Shown here in pieces: positions 12,993 to 21,086 of a stretch of DNA of 26,767 nucleotides. A model generated the notes under the pieces. That model worked only from the letters and a program-made list of their open reading frames with translations. It ran no database searches and was not told where the DNA came from. Each line of letters begins with the position of its first letter. Positions within the stretch are counted from its first letter, which is position 1. Location: the IMG/VR virus record IMGVR_UViG_3300037847_003687, positions 1 through 26,767 of that record; one strand, 5' to 3'. The stretch comes from a virus. The translations under genes and the position numbers were made by a program.

Positions 12993-13338
12993 ACATATAA
13001 AAAAGGCATTAATTGAAGCATTAGAAAAATCATTAGGTATTGTAACTACTGCGTGTAAAAAAGTAGGCATTGGAAGAACTACCTTTTATAATTATTACAA
13101 TGATGATTCAGAATTTAAAGCACAAGTAGATGATATAGCTAATATGAGTTTGGACTTTGCCGAAAGCAAACTTCTTGAACAAATAAAAGACAATTCAACA
13201 GCAGCCACTATATTTTATTTAAAAACAAAAGGCAAGAAAAGGGGTTATGTGGAAAGGCAAGAGATCACTGGTGCTGATGGTGTGCCGACAAATGTAAAAA
13301 TAGAAATAATTAAAAATGCAGATAAGCCTAAAAACTAA
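12979..13338 (+). CDS. Terminase small subunit
   Basis: 119 residues from ATG 12979, 14 bases inside the dioxygenase gene. The N-terminal helix-turn-helix (SLGIVTTACKKVGIGRTTFY, then NYYNDDSEFKAQVDDI) is the DNA-binding form used by small terminases of the phBC6A51 type. It is followed by SLDFAESKLLEQIKDNSTAA, then IFYLKTKGKKRGYVERQE, a segment seen in this family. It binds the packaging start site and loads the large subunit, encoded next with a 23-base overlap. The position right before the large terminase makes the call secure. Confidence 0.85.
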   Translation: MNKSEHIKKALIEALEKSLGIVTTACKKVGIGRTTFYNYYNDDSEFKAQVDDIANMSLDFAESKLLEQIKDNSTAATIFYLKTKGKKRGYVERQEITGADGVPTNVKIEIIKNADKPKN

Positions 13339-14473
13339 TATTGTATTTGAGCATTTAATAAACAGCCAAAAAAAAATAATAGTCAACCAAGGTGGAACCA
13401 GATCAGGAAAAACATACAACATTATACTATTTATTATTTTCTATTATTGTCTGCGTAATAATGGCAAGACTATTACTATTTGTCGTAAAACTTTTCCAGC
13501 ATTAAGGGCAACTGTACTACGTGATTTTATAAACATACTTAGAGAACACGATTTATATTCAGAGGATAAACACAACAAATCAAGCAGCGAATATAACTTA
13601 TTTGGCAACCTAGTTGAATTTATCTCATTAGATCAACCTGTAAAAGTAAGAGGAAGAAAGCGTGACTTGTTGTTTATTAACGAAGCCAACGAATTATACT
13701 GGGAAGATTGGCAGCAATTATTATTTAGAACAAGCGAAAAGATAATACTTGATTACAACCCAAGTGAAGAATACCACTGGATATATGACAAAATAATACC
13801 AAGAGAAGATACAGACTTTCTAAAAACCACATACAAAGACAACCCATTTTTAGAAGAAGCATTAATTAAAGAAATTGAAAGGCTACAATATACAGATGAA
13901 CAATACTGGCAAATATATGGGCTTGGTGAAAAGGGAATAAGCAAAGCCACAATATTTAATTACGTGGAATGTAATCAGATACCAGAAGATGCCGAGTTTG
14001 TTTCTATGGGTATGGACTTTGGCTTTACAAACGATCCTACGGCATTAGTATCTGTGTGGAAGAAAGAATCAAATTTATATATAAAAGAATTATTATATAG
14101 AACAATGATGACAACAGGCGACATACATAGCTATTTTAAGCAAACAATCACAAATGAATTAATATACGCTGATAGTAGTGAACCAAGAATAATTGAAGAA
14201 TTAAGGCGTATGGGTTGGAAGATCCGTGCAAGTTTGAAAGGCAGAGATAGTGTAAACGCAGGTATTGATTTATTGAAAAGGTTTAAGATCCATATACACA
14301 AAGATAGTGCCAACGCCATTCAGGAATTCAGAAATTATAAATGGAAAGAGGATAAAACAGGCAAGCTAACCAACACCCCAGAAGATAAAAACAATCACAT
14401 AACAGATGCAGTAAGATATGCAACATATTCAATATTAAGTAAACCGAACTTTGGTAGGTACGCAATTCAATAA
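13316..14473 (+). CDS. Terminase large subunit (Terminase_3/PBSX type)
   Basis: 385 residues. The ATPase half has Walker A NQGGTRSGKTY (26-33), Walker B DLLFINEANEL with catalytic E123, and the coupling motif ILDYNPSEEY (~144-153). The nuclease half has MGMDFGFTNDPTALV (D234), IYADSSEP (D286) and HITDAVRYATYS, the three acidic sites of the RNase-H-like fold. The slightly short length fits the family. It pumps DNA into proheads and cuts concatemers. If DNA is glycosylated, its nuclease must tolerate the modified base. Confidence 0.95.
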   Translation: MQISLKTNIVFEHLINSQKKIIVNQGGTRSGKTYNIILFIIFYYCLRNNGKTITICRKTFPALRATVLRDFINILREHDLYSEDKHNKSSSEYNLFGNLVEFISLDQPVKVRGRKRDLLFINEANELYWEDWQQLLFRTSEKIILDYNPSEEYHWIYDKIIPREDTDFLKTTYKDNPFLEEALIKEIERLQYTDEQYWQIYGLGEKGISKATIFNYVECNQIPEDAEFVSMGMDFGFTNDPTALVSVWKKESNLYIKELLYRTMMTTGDIHSYFKQTITNELIYADSSEPRIIEELRRMGWKIRASLKGRDSVNAGIDLLKRFKIHIHKDSANAIQEFRNYKWKEDKTGKLTNTPEDKNNHITDAVRYATYSILSKPNFGRYAIQ

Positions 14474-14478
14474 AAAAA

Positions 14479-14510
14479 TTTGGTAAATTGAAAAATATTT
14501 ATTATATTAG
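14479..14510 (+). promoter_or_regulatory. Bacteroidetes-type promoter after the terminase
   Basis: TTTG (14479-14482), exactly 20 bases, then TATATTAG (14503-14510), one base off TAnnTTTG. TATAAATAAATA follows at 14514, as after the promoter at 5345. The next gene begins at 14534. Confidence 0.6.
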
Positions 14511-14533
14511 TGTTATAAATAAATATAAATAAT

Positions 14534-14647
14534 ATGAACAAGCAAGAATATATAAAGCATTTAGAAAGGGTTAGAAACGACTTTTATAATAGAGGTAATC
14601 TATCTGCAGCTTTTAAAGTTCAATGCGACATAAACAAAATAAAATAA
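14534..14647 (+). CDS. 37-residue micro-protein
   Basis: MNKQEYIKHLERVRNDFYNR then GNLSAAFKVQCDINKIK: two short helices that look like a small helical hairpin. First gene after the promoter at 14479, and its stop overlaps the next ATG (TAATG). Function unknown. Confidence 0.5.
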   Translation: MNKQEYIKHLERVRNDFYNRGNLSAAFKVQCDINKIK

Positions 14648-14925
14648 TGAAAACAGAATTTGAGATTTTTGGTTATCATCTAGATTTTTATTGTGCAAAT
14701 AAATATATGGGCTCAATAGAATGCGAAAAGCCTGAGGACGATATTTATGGTTATCACAGCCGCAAAAATTATATTTGTGATAAAAATATAAAGCTTGGAA
14801 AAAAAACAATTAAAAAGGGCGCAGAATATTACACTGAGGTGATTCCACTTTGTGGAAGATTCAAGGGAACACAAGAGGAAAAAATACAAGCAATGATCAA
14901 ATCAAGAATACATTATGGGATTTAA
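14647..14925 (+). CDS. Small protein, unknown function
   Basis: 92 residues from the ATG at 14647, which overlaps the upstream stop; an in-frame ATG at 14623 would add eight residues and is less likely. It has two strand-turn-strand units (FEIFGYHLDFYCANKYMGS; KNYICDKNIKLGKKTIKKG) and four cysteines. Residues ~45-70 with a strand, Lys-Leu-Gly and Lys-Gly-Ala-Glu-Tyr-Tyr look like a small SH3-like or OB barrel. I do not recognise the family. Confidence 0.55.
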   Translation: MKTEFEIFGYHLDFYCANKYMGSIECEKPEDDIYGYHSRKNYICDKNIKLGKKTIKKGAEYYTEVIPLCGRFKGTQEEKIQAMIKSRIHYGI

Positions 14926-15259
14926 TAAGTATCAATTTATAGAAGAACTAAGAGAACATCTTGCTGATGAATTTGGCTGCCCACACTGTGCTGAGGAAAA
15001 AGGCGAGAAATATCAAGAGCCAGATCCAGAGAAAGTATATGAATATATAAACGAATACTGTGCTAACTATACAATATATTACTACAAATGTTGGGACATA
15101 TGCAAAGAATTAGCTGCACATAACTTTTATATTGATGAGCTTGGCATAAATGCAAAAGATATAACCGAACTAGCCTTTTGGACATTGAGATTTTTTATTG
15201 ATGAACAAATGGGCGTGTATAACCCAAAACCAAAAGAAGATGAATCACTTTGCAAATAA
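14915..15259 (+). CDS. Helical protein with CPHC motif
   Basis: 114 residues. CPHCAEEKGEKY (residues ~22-33) carries a Cys-x-x-Cys that could bind zinc, with further Cys at YCANY and CWDIC. The rest is helical and acidic (ITELAFWTLRFFIDEQMG). It overlaps the genes on both sides. Function unknown. It sits in the place between terminase and structural genes where a portal gene is usually found, but it is far too small to be one. Confidence 0.55.
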   Translation: MGFNKYQFIEELREHLADEFGCPHCAEEKGEKYQEPDPEKVYEYINEYCANYTIYYYKCWDICKELAAHNFYIDELGINAKDITELAFWTLRFFIDEQMGVYNPKPKEDESLCK

Positions 15260-15374
15260 TGGTATTGAATATCTGCGAAAAAAAAGAAAACACCCAGCAT
15301 TAAAAGATGGTTGGGACAAGTTGTCAAGAGAACAACAAGTACAAGAAATGCTTTACTGGAAACAAAAAAGGTAA
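15240..15374 (+). CDS. 44-residue basic micro-protein
   Basis: NHFANNGIEYLRKKRKHPAL, then KDGWDKLSREQQVQEMLYW and a basic end. A helix with W-D-x-L-S-R-E-E/Q-Q pattern (like regulators of phage packaging or transcription) is visible, but no family is clear. It is the last gene before the second terminator and overlaps the upstream gene by 20 bases. Confidence 0.5.
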   Translation: MNHFANNGIEYLRKKRKHPALKDGWDKLSREQQVQEMLYWKQKR

Positions 15375-15408
15375 GGTAGTTTTTTCATTATATGTTTAGT
15401 TTAATTAA

Positions 15409-15436
15409 GGGTGGTTGTGAGACTGCCCTTTTTTTT
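15409..15436 (+). terminator. Rho-independent terminator before the tail module
   Basis: Stem GGGTGGT (15409-15415) pairs with ACTGCCC (15422-15428) using two G-U pairs, 6-base loop, followed by nine T (15429-15437). TATGTTTA lies upstream at 15391-15398, as before the terminator at 5323, so the two elements look related. Confidence 0.8.
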
Positions 15437-15446
15437 TATAAATTAG
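15415..15446 (+). promoter_or_regulatory. Bacteroidetes-type promoter for the tail module
   Basis: TTG (15415-15417), 21 bases, then TAAATTAG (15439-15446), one base off TAnnTTTG. Its -33 box lies in the loop of the terminator, so termination and re-start are packed together. The first gene begins at 15469, so the leader would be about 15 bases. Confidence 0.5.
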
Positions 15447-15468
15447 TAAATAAAATTGTTATATAATT

Positions 15469-16122
15469 ATGAGAATTAAAATCAATATACCAGAAAGTTT
15501 GCACGATATTACATTAGGCCAATATCAAGAATACTTGGACGCACAAGAAAAAATTGATGATGATTATCAGCTAGGATCAAGGATGATAGAAATATTTTGC
15601 AACATTCCTGTTAGAGATGTTTTTCAATTTAGGATGAGCCATATTACAAACATACAAAAAACACTTATAAAAATCTTTGAACACAAAACAGAAAGTTTGA
15701 TTAACAGATTTACTGTAAACGACATAGAGTTTGGTTTTATTCCAAGCCTTGATGAAATGACTTTTGGTGAATACGTTGACATTGATACCTACATAAAAGA
15801 TTGGAAGCAAATGCATAAAGCTATGGCTGTTTTATATAGGCCGATAGAAGCAAAATATGATGATAGATATAACATAGTTGCTTATGATGGTGAAGAAACT
15901 GATATAATGAAAGATATGCCTTTGTCCGTTTGCTTTTCTTCAATTGTTTTTTTTTACAATTTAGGAATAGAGTTGTCTCAAATTATGATGGCTTATACGG
16001 AGCAGATGAGTCCGACACAAAAACAGCAATTGGAAGCTTTGGAGCTAAATGGGGGTGGTATCAGTCAATTTTCGCACTCGCTAAGGGTGATGTTAGAAGA
16101 TTTGAAAATATCACTAGATTAA
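15469..16122 (+). CDS. Tail assembly chaperone, short form (gpG-like)
   Basis: 217 residues. KINIPESLHDITLGQYQEYL starts it, and FGFIPSLDEMTFGEYVDIDT with QMHKAMAVLYRPI lies mid-way, a pattern I know from a common but poorly annotated family in Bacteroidetes phages and prophages. The end, MPLSVCFSSIVFFYNLGIEL to GGGISQFSHSLRVMLEDLK, completes the zero-frame form. A second frame (-1) stays open from 15903 to 16205 and overlaps it, as in lambda G and G-T. The product would coat the tape measure protein and help tail tube assembly. Function is inferred from this overlap and the tail genes that follow. Confidence 0.65.
   Translation: MRIKINIPESLHDITLGQYQEYLDAQEKIDDDYQLGSRMIEIFCNIPVRDVFQFRMSHITNIQKTLIKIFEHKTESLINRFTVNDIEFGFIPSLDEMTFGEYVDIDTYIKDWKQMHKAMAVLYRPIEAKYDDRYNIVAYDGEETDIMKDMPLSVCFSSIVFFYNLGIELSQIMMAYTEQMSPTQKQQLEALELNGGGISQFSHSLRVMLEDLKISLD
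15948..15954 (+). other. Probable -1 ribosomal slippery site T TTT TTT
   Basis: In the zero frame, the codons are GTT TTT TTT TAC; the heptamer T-TTT-TTT at 15948-15954 is a perfect X-XXY-YYZ site. It is the only perfect heptamer I found between 15903 (after the -1 frame stop) and 16122. Slipping here joins 162 residues of the chaperone to 83 residues of the -1 frame. Confidence 0.6.
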
Positions 16123-16205
16123 ATATGCATCAGTGCTTGATGGCGTTAGAATTTATAAAAGAAAAAAACGATTTAGAAATGAAACAAATAAAAAATAGAA
16201 GATGA
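15954..16205 (+). CDS. Tail assembly chaperone, frameshift extension (gpGT-like)
   Basis: -1 frame relative to the gene at 15469, read as the C-terminal 83 residues of a ~245-residue fusion if the ribosome slips at 15948-15954. The conserved-looking part is SFGAKWGWYQSIFALAKGDV, then RRFENITRLNMHQCLMALEF and a charged end. The pattern W-x-W-Y-x-x-I-x-x-L-A-x-G-D is what I expect of frameshift domains in these chaperones. No good independent start exists; TTG at 15930 is the only option. It ends in ATGA shared with the next gene start. Confidence 0.6.
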   Translation, partial: LQFRNRVVSNYDGLYGADESDTKTAIGSFGAKWGWYQSIFALAKGDVRRFENITRLNMHQCLMALEFIKEKNDLEMKQIKNRR

Positions 16206-16666
16206 GTGGAGCAAGAGGTTTTTACTTATTAACTGAAACAATCAAAACAAACTTGTTAGCTGATGAAAATGTAAACACCGTTACAACAGGTGATATAACT
16301 AAAATAGATTTATCCAAGCAAACCATATACCCATTGAGCCATATAATAATAAACAACGTATCACAAGAAGATCAAATATTAAGATTTAATATCAGTGTAT
16401 TTTGTATGGATATAGTTGATGTAAGCAAAGAAGAAACTACTGATATTTTTAGAGGTAATGATAATGAACACGATGTTTTAAATACCCAACTTGCAGTTGC
16501 AAATAAATTGATCGAAACATTACGAAGTGGTGATTTATATACAACAAAATATCAGCTTGATGGTGTTGTTAGCTGTGAGCCTTTTTATGATAGATTCGAA
16601 AACGAAGTTGCTGGTTGGGTTGCTACAATGGATATATTAATACCTAATGATATAAATATCTGTTGA
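16202..16666 (+). CDS. Probable tail terminator / minor structural protein
   Basis: 154 residues, start overlapping the upstream stop (ATGA). Layout: N-terminal helix (ARGFYLLTETIKTNLLADEN), strand NTVTTGDITKIDLSKQ, IYPLSHIIINNVSQEDQILR, FNISVFCMDIVDVSKEE, then helix and C-terminal strands. The pattern TIYPLSHI and C-MDIVD is familiar from small structural proteins of Bacteroidetes phages that fit the tail-completion/terminator type. It would cap the tail tube at the head end. The assignment is by layout and location. Confidence 0.5.
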   Translation: MSGARGFYLLTETIKTNLLADENVNTVTTGDITKIDLSKQTIYPLSHIIINNVSQEDQILRFNISVFCMDIVDVSKEETTDIFRGNDNEHDVLNTQLAVANKLIETLRSGDLYTTKYQLDGVVSCEPFYDRFENEVAGWVATMDILIPNDINIC

Positions 16667-17211
16667 TGGAACTAAATGAATTAAATAATATTATGCGTGA
16701 GTTTGTTCGGCAAGTGGTTGTCGATGCTAGGGCTAATGTGCCTTTTGAAAAAACAAGCGGCAAATTAAAAAGCAGCATCAATGGTGATTATATTCCTGAA
16801 ACACAAACGGCCTTTTTTACTATGGAAAAATACGGAAAGTATCAAGATCTTGGTGTAAAAGGAACACAAAGTGGTGAAAGTGTAGGAAAAAAATACTATG
16901 GCTCACAAGCAAGAGAATATAAATACACAACCAAAATGCCACCACCGAGAGCGTTAGATTCTTTTGTGGTACGTAAAGGTTTTGCACCTAGAGATTCAAG
17001 GGGTAGATTCCTACCAAGAGCAGTAAATAAAGTTGGCTTTCAAAAATCAGTAGCATTTTTAGTTGCAAGATCAATATTCGGAAAAGGAATAAAGCCGTCA
17101 CTTTTTTTTACTGAACCATTTATAAAATATTATAAAGATCTACCAAATAAAGTGGCACAAGCCTTTGGTGATGATTTTGAAATTGCAATAACTAAAACAC
17201 TAAACCCATAA
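16666..17211 (+). CDS. HK97 gp10-like head-tail / neck protein
   Basis: 181 residues from ATG 16666 (overlapping the upstream stop; the TTG three bases earlier is also possible). Features: helix (MREFVRQVVVDARANVPFEK), S-G-K-L-K-S-S, a strand-turn-strand with AFFTMEKYGKYQDLGVKGTQ, and the end FGKGIKPSLFFTEPFIKYYK. The K-x-S-G-x-L and Y-x-x-x-x-x-G motifs with a C-terminal helix are those of the HK97 gp10/neck group. It likely joins head to tail. A long basic insert (KYYGSQAREYKYTTKMPPPR) is atypical. Confidence 0.6.
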   Translation: MELNELNNIMREFVRQVVVDARANVPFEKTSGKLKSSINGDYIPETQTAFFTMEKYGKYQDLGVKGTQSGESVGKKYYGSQAREYKYTTKMPPPRALDSFVVRKGFAPRDSRGRFLPRAVNKVGFQKSVAFLVARSIFGKGIKPSLFFTEPFIKYYKDLPNKVAQAFGDDFEIAITKTLNP

Positions 17212-18356
17212 TGGCAATACAGAAAGTAAATATTAATACACCTATTTATATCAAGATAGCTAATAGCACCCTTGCAAGTTGTCAGCTTACGATAGCAATA
17301 TATACTGGTGCGTTTCAAACCTCACCAACAACAACATATACACTACGAAAAAACGAAGTGGCTGATAACAACTATGTAATATTTGAAATAGGAGAACTAA
17401 TTAAAGATTATATAGATTACGATTTCAGTGGAACGTTTGGTAACAATGGTATTAATTTATGGGTGCAAACAACCGCAACACCTTTCAATAGTAGCAATAC
17501 AGCACTTGATGCAGTAACAACAATAATGATGGCTTTTGATGGGTATGGATATTTTGAAGAGGGCTTTACAACCGTATCAACAACAAACAGTGCAACAACA
17601 CAAACCCTAAATGCTTATAAGGGTGATAGTTTTTTGTTAATGTCAAATACAAAAATTATTAGAAAAACAAGTGAGGTTTTAAAAATACCAGTGGTAGCAA
17701 ATTTAAGTGTAAACTCTGGTTCAGATACATATACAGGTGCAACAACCGTAACATTTAAAAATGGAGCATCAACAGTATCAAGTGTTACAATATCAACTGG
17801 TGTATCGAACACTTCTGGTATGATTGAATATGCTACAAGCACAACGGCAACAATAACTTCTGTTGAGGTAGCAAGTTCATTAAAAACAACAACGCTTGAA
17901 GTAATAGAAGATACTTGTAAAAAGTTTGATAATGTAGAGCTTTACTTTATAAACAAACAAGGCGCAATACAAAGAGCAAACTTCTTTTTAAAATCTACAC
18001 AAACGCTAAACGTAACGAAAGAAACTTTTAAAAGCAATACATTAACAACAGCAGCTAACTATTCAAAGAACAATCATCAGTACAAAACAAGAAATATAAA
18101 CAGCAGACAATCACTTACAATTAATAGTGGTTATGTGTCTGATGATTTTAATCAGCTTATTGAAGAAATATACGTATCATCAAGGGTTTGGATAAATGGT
18201 ACAGCAATTGGTGGTGATGCTAATACAAGGCCACAATATTATCCTGTAATTGTAGAAAGTAAAAGTGTAACATTCCAAACAAGTTTAAATGATAGGCTTG
18301 CAAATTATCAACTACAATTAATATATGCTTACGATAGAATTAATACCATTAGATAA
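17211..18356 (+). CDS. Tail structural protein (Thr/Ser-rich)
   Basis: 381 residues, starting on TAATG. The N-terminal domain (NTPIYIKIANSTLASCQLTI, then TGAFQTSPTTTYTLRK, ISELIKD-like FEIGELIKDYIDYDF) resembles a beta-sandwich common in marine phage tail proteins. The centre (GATTVTFKNGASTVSSVTIS) is an Ig-like stretch. The last ~130 residues contain KKFDNVELYFINKQGAIQR and FLKSTQTLNVTKETFKSNT, ending with SLNDRLANYQLQLIYAYDRI. It may be a tail tube, distal tail or baseplate component. I can place it in the tail but not assign one role. Confidence 0.55.
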   Translation: MAIQKVNINTPIYIKIANSTLASCQLTIAIYTGAFQTSPTTTYTLRKNEVADNNYVIFEIGELIKDYIDYDFSGTFGNNGINLWVQTTATPFNSSNTALDAVTTIMMAFDGYGYFEEGFTTVSTTNSATTQTLNAYKGDSFLLMSNTKIIRKTSEVLKIPVVANLSVNSGSDTYTGATTVTFKNGASTVSSVTISTGVSNTSGMIEYATSTTATITSVEVASSLKTTTLEVIEDTCKKFDNVELYFINKQGAIQRANFFLKSTQTLNVTKETFKSNTLTTAANYSKNNHQYKTRNINSRQSLTINSGYVSDDFNQLIEEIYVSSRVWINGTAIGGDANTRPQYYPVIVESKSVTFQTSLNDRLANYQLQLIYAYDRINTIR

Positions 18357-20941
18357 TGAACAAGGTAGGTTTAGCAATACCAGATATTATATTAGATGCA
18401 CCCAAGCCTGATCCTGATTTATGGCAAAATGAAAGCACCATTTGGCAAAATGCCACAAGACTATGGAATGTAAATAATTTAATAACTGACATTGATTATC
18501 AACGATTAGATTTGTTTGAAGATGAGCAAATAAAACTTACACAAACAATTCAAGATATTAAAGACATAGAAAAGGTATTTACAGACTTCAGCCAAAGCTT
18601 TAATTTACCAGCATCAAAAATAAATAATAGACTATTTAGGCATTATTATAGAACTGATATACAACTAACAACATTTAGTGATGAAGTATTTAACGCTAAT
18701 ACAAAATTAACTGCAAGACTAGAGCTGAACTACCGTCCATTCCGACAAGGGTATATTGTGCTTAACCAAGTAAAATTAAAAAACAATCAGCCAACTTCAT
18801 ATAACATTACTTTTTTTGGTGAAACAATTACACTTAAAGATAGATTGAAAGATAGAAAATTAAGCAGCTTGAACTTTAGCCAATACAATCATAACTACAA
18901 TGTAGCAACAGTTAAAGAGGGCTTAGAAACTTTTGTAACAACATTAAATGGAACAACTACCTCAACAGCACATATTATATATCCTTTAATATCACATACT
19001 CAAAGATTTATATATGATAGTACTGCACAAGGTGTGCTAACAACACAAGCAAGATCCGATACAACAAGAAATCTTTATGCACCATCAAGTAGTGCTAGTC
19101 AAAGCACAAGTGGTAGTGGTGATACTGAAAGGCTTGGTACAACAAAGGGTTTACAATTCAATGATTTAAAACCAGCTATAAGAGTGATAGATATTTTAAA
19201 AGCAATAGAAAAAGATTCTGATATTGATTTGGAGTTTACAACAGACTTCTTTACAACAAGTGGCTATTTTGGTGATTTGTATATGTGGTTGCATAGAAAC
19301 AAAGGTGATATTGGAGTAACACCAACTGGATCGACTGATGTAAATACTATATTAGTTGATACAATACAAAGTTTTACTGGTGATACAACAACCTTTTTTG
19401 ATGACAATGGCGTAGCAAATTTTATTCCGACTTTTGTGGGCGGTGTGTTTACTTTTAGGGTTGCTCAATCAGGGGTTGCTGATAATGTAGATACGGAAGA
19501 AATGAGTATCAATTGGACAATAACTTCTAGTGATACAAGCAAAAACTTTACTGCAAGAATCAAAGACTTTACAACTGGCGAGCCAATAGTCAGCCAAGAA
19601 TATGGAAACACAAACCCCCTTTCAATAGATGCTGGTTTTTCTGCACCAGACATAGATGGATCATTGGTTGAGAACAAAGTTGTGTTTGAGATCGAAACAA
19701 CTGAAACTTCTTTGCCTTTGACATTTACAATGACATTTACAAAAACATTAACTAGTACAGATATTACTGGGCAACCTGATGTATTTACTTTTGTTGTAAC
19801 ACCAGGTGTTATAAGTCCATCATCTTTAGTAGATACTATTATTGTTTCTGAACAAATACCAGATATTACTATTGTAAATTTTTTAACTGGTTTATTTAAA
19901 ATGTTTAATCTAACTGCTTTTATTGAAAGTGATATAACTAGTGCTGACTATGGCAAAGTTAGAGTAAGAACTCTTGATAGTTTCTATGCAAGTGGCACAA
20001 GTAGAAACATAACAGAGTTTGTAGATACAAGTCAAGGTGAAAGTGGTTTTAGTGTACCATTTAATGATATTGAATTTAAGTTTGAAGATCCAAAAACATT
20101 TGCAGCATTTTTCTTTGATAAAATAAATGGAAGAGAATACGCAAGCGCAAAAGCATCAACAACACAAAATAGTGGCCGTGATCCTAGATTAAATAGAGGG
20201 CAAGATTATAGAATCAAATTACCCTTTGAAAAAATGTTTTTTGAAAGATTGATAAATGTAAACAACAATGCAAACACTGGTATTGGCTTTGGTTACTTTG
20301 TAGATAACGATCAAAACCCTACAATAGCTAAACCCTTATTATTTTTACGTGAAACAACTTCATCAGAAAGAATACAAATCTTTGATGGTGGTGGCGCAGG
20401 TACACCAGCAAGCATTCAATCTTACAACAGGCCAACTAATTTTAGTCCAGGTACAGAAACAAGGGTTATTTCAGTAAGTGCTTCTGAATCAAGTAATTTT
20501 ACATTCGAGTTTATAAACGGCACAACATTTGAAACCACAACAGGATCGGTTGCCCCAGGTGCTGGAACAACTATTACACCAGTGGTTACTGGTAGTTTTG
20601 TACAAACTTCAACACCAGCTAGTGCTTCAAATATTACAATAAATACAACAACACTAACAACAGGGCAAACAATAAACTTCAGCACAGAGATAAATACTTT
20701 TAATAATTCCATAGATGCTAACACACTATTTAATACATTTTACAAAACCTATATAGCTGATGTATTTAGTAGCAGCAGAAGGCTTGTAAAAGTTAATGCT
20801 ATTTTGCCACAAAGTTTCTTAATGAATTATAAATTGTCAGATACAATTGTTATAAATGATGTAGAGTATTTAATTAACAAAATATCTACCAACTTACAAA
20901 CAGGTAAAAGCACACTAGAATTATTAAATAAAGTAAGTTAG
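18356..20941 (+). CDS. Large tail / baseplate protein
   Basis: 861 residues, starting on TAATG. Residues ~110-190 have ARLELNYRPFRQGYIVLNQV, SYNITFFGETITLKDRLKDR and LSSLNFSQYNHNYN, which belong to a widespread structural protein of Bacteroidetes phages. KPAIRVIDILKAIEKDSDID (~270-290) and FLTGLFKMFNLTAFIESD (~505-525) separate domains. The end (QTINFSTEINTFN ... LMNYKLSDTIVINDVEYLIN) is a fibre- or hub-like domain. Such proteins lie at the tail tip or hub. It is followed by a 47-residue ORF and then the tape measure, an unusual order as tip proteins normally come after the tape measure. Confidence 0.55.
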   Translation: MNKVGLAIPDIILDAPKPDPDLWQNESTIWQNATRLWNVNNLITDIDYQRLDLFEDEQIKLTQTIQDIKDIEKVFTDFSQSFNLPASKINNRLFRHYYRTDIQLTTFSDEVFNANTKLTARLELNYRPFRQGYIVLNQVKLKNNQPTSYNITFFGETITLKDRLKDRKLSSLNFSQYNHNYNVATVKEGLETFVTTLNGTTTSTAHIIYPLISHTQRFIYDSTAQGVLTTQARSDTTRNLYAPSSSASQSTSGSGDTERLGTTKGLQFNDLKPAIRVIDILKAIEKDSDIDLEFTTDFFTTSGYFGDLYMWLHRNKGDIGVTPTGSTDVNTILVDTIQSFTGDTTTFFDDNGVANFIPTFVGGVFTFRVAQSGVADNVDTEEMSINWTITSSDTSKNFTARIKDFTTGEPIVSQEYGNTNPLSIDAGFSAPDIDGSLVENKVVFEIETTETSLPLTFTMTFTKTLTSTDITGQPDVFTFVVTPGVISPSSLVDTIIVSEQIPDITIVNFLTGLFKMFNLTAFIESDITSADYGKVRVRTLDSFYASGTSRNITEFVDTSQGESGFSVPFNDIEFKFEDPKTFAAFFFDKINGREYASAKASTTQNSGRDPRLNRGQDYRIKLPFEKMFFERLINVNNNANTGIGFGYFVDNDQNPTIAKPLLFLRETTSSERIQIFDGGGAGTPASIQSYNRPTNFSPGTETRVISVSASESSNFTFEFINGTTFETTTGSVAPGAGTTITPVVTGSFVQTSTPASASNITINTTTLTTGQTINFSTEINTFNNSIDANTLFNTFYKTYIADVFSSSRRLVKVNAILPQSFLMNYKLSDTIVINDVEYLINKISTNLQTGKSTLELLNKVS

Positions 20942-20942
20942 A

Positions 20943-21086
20943 ATGATTAATGATATATTACAATTATTGGAATACGCAAAGGGTGAAACTGAAAACATAA
21001 GGATCGCACAAGGTAAATACAGACTACCTAATACTTTTAAAGAGGGCTACACACAATTAAAAAAAGAAATTAAATGGAAAAAGTAA
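20943..21086 (+). CDS. 47-residue micro-protein before the tape measure
   Basis: INDILQLLEYAKGETENIRI then AQGKYRLPNTFKEGYTQLKK. A helix, a short turn and a charged end. The start is one base past the upstream stop; the 3' end overlaps the tape-measure gene by 13 bases, so it is likely translated as part of the operon. Function unknown. Confidence 0.5.
   Translation: MINDILQLLEYAKGETENIRIAQGKYRLPNTFKEGYTQLKKEIKWKK

Noticed and set aside
15452-15468. TATAAT-like box just before the 15469 and 23228 starts as a promoter
   Set aside because: The box lies only two bases before the ATG, so transcription would begin inside the gene; it is better read as a translation start context.
15930-16205. 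Independent gene starting at TTG 15930
   Set aside because: The start is poor and the first residues (LLFFNCFFLQF) come from the T run; a frameshift extension of the upstream gene explains the frame better.
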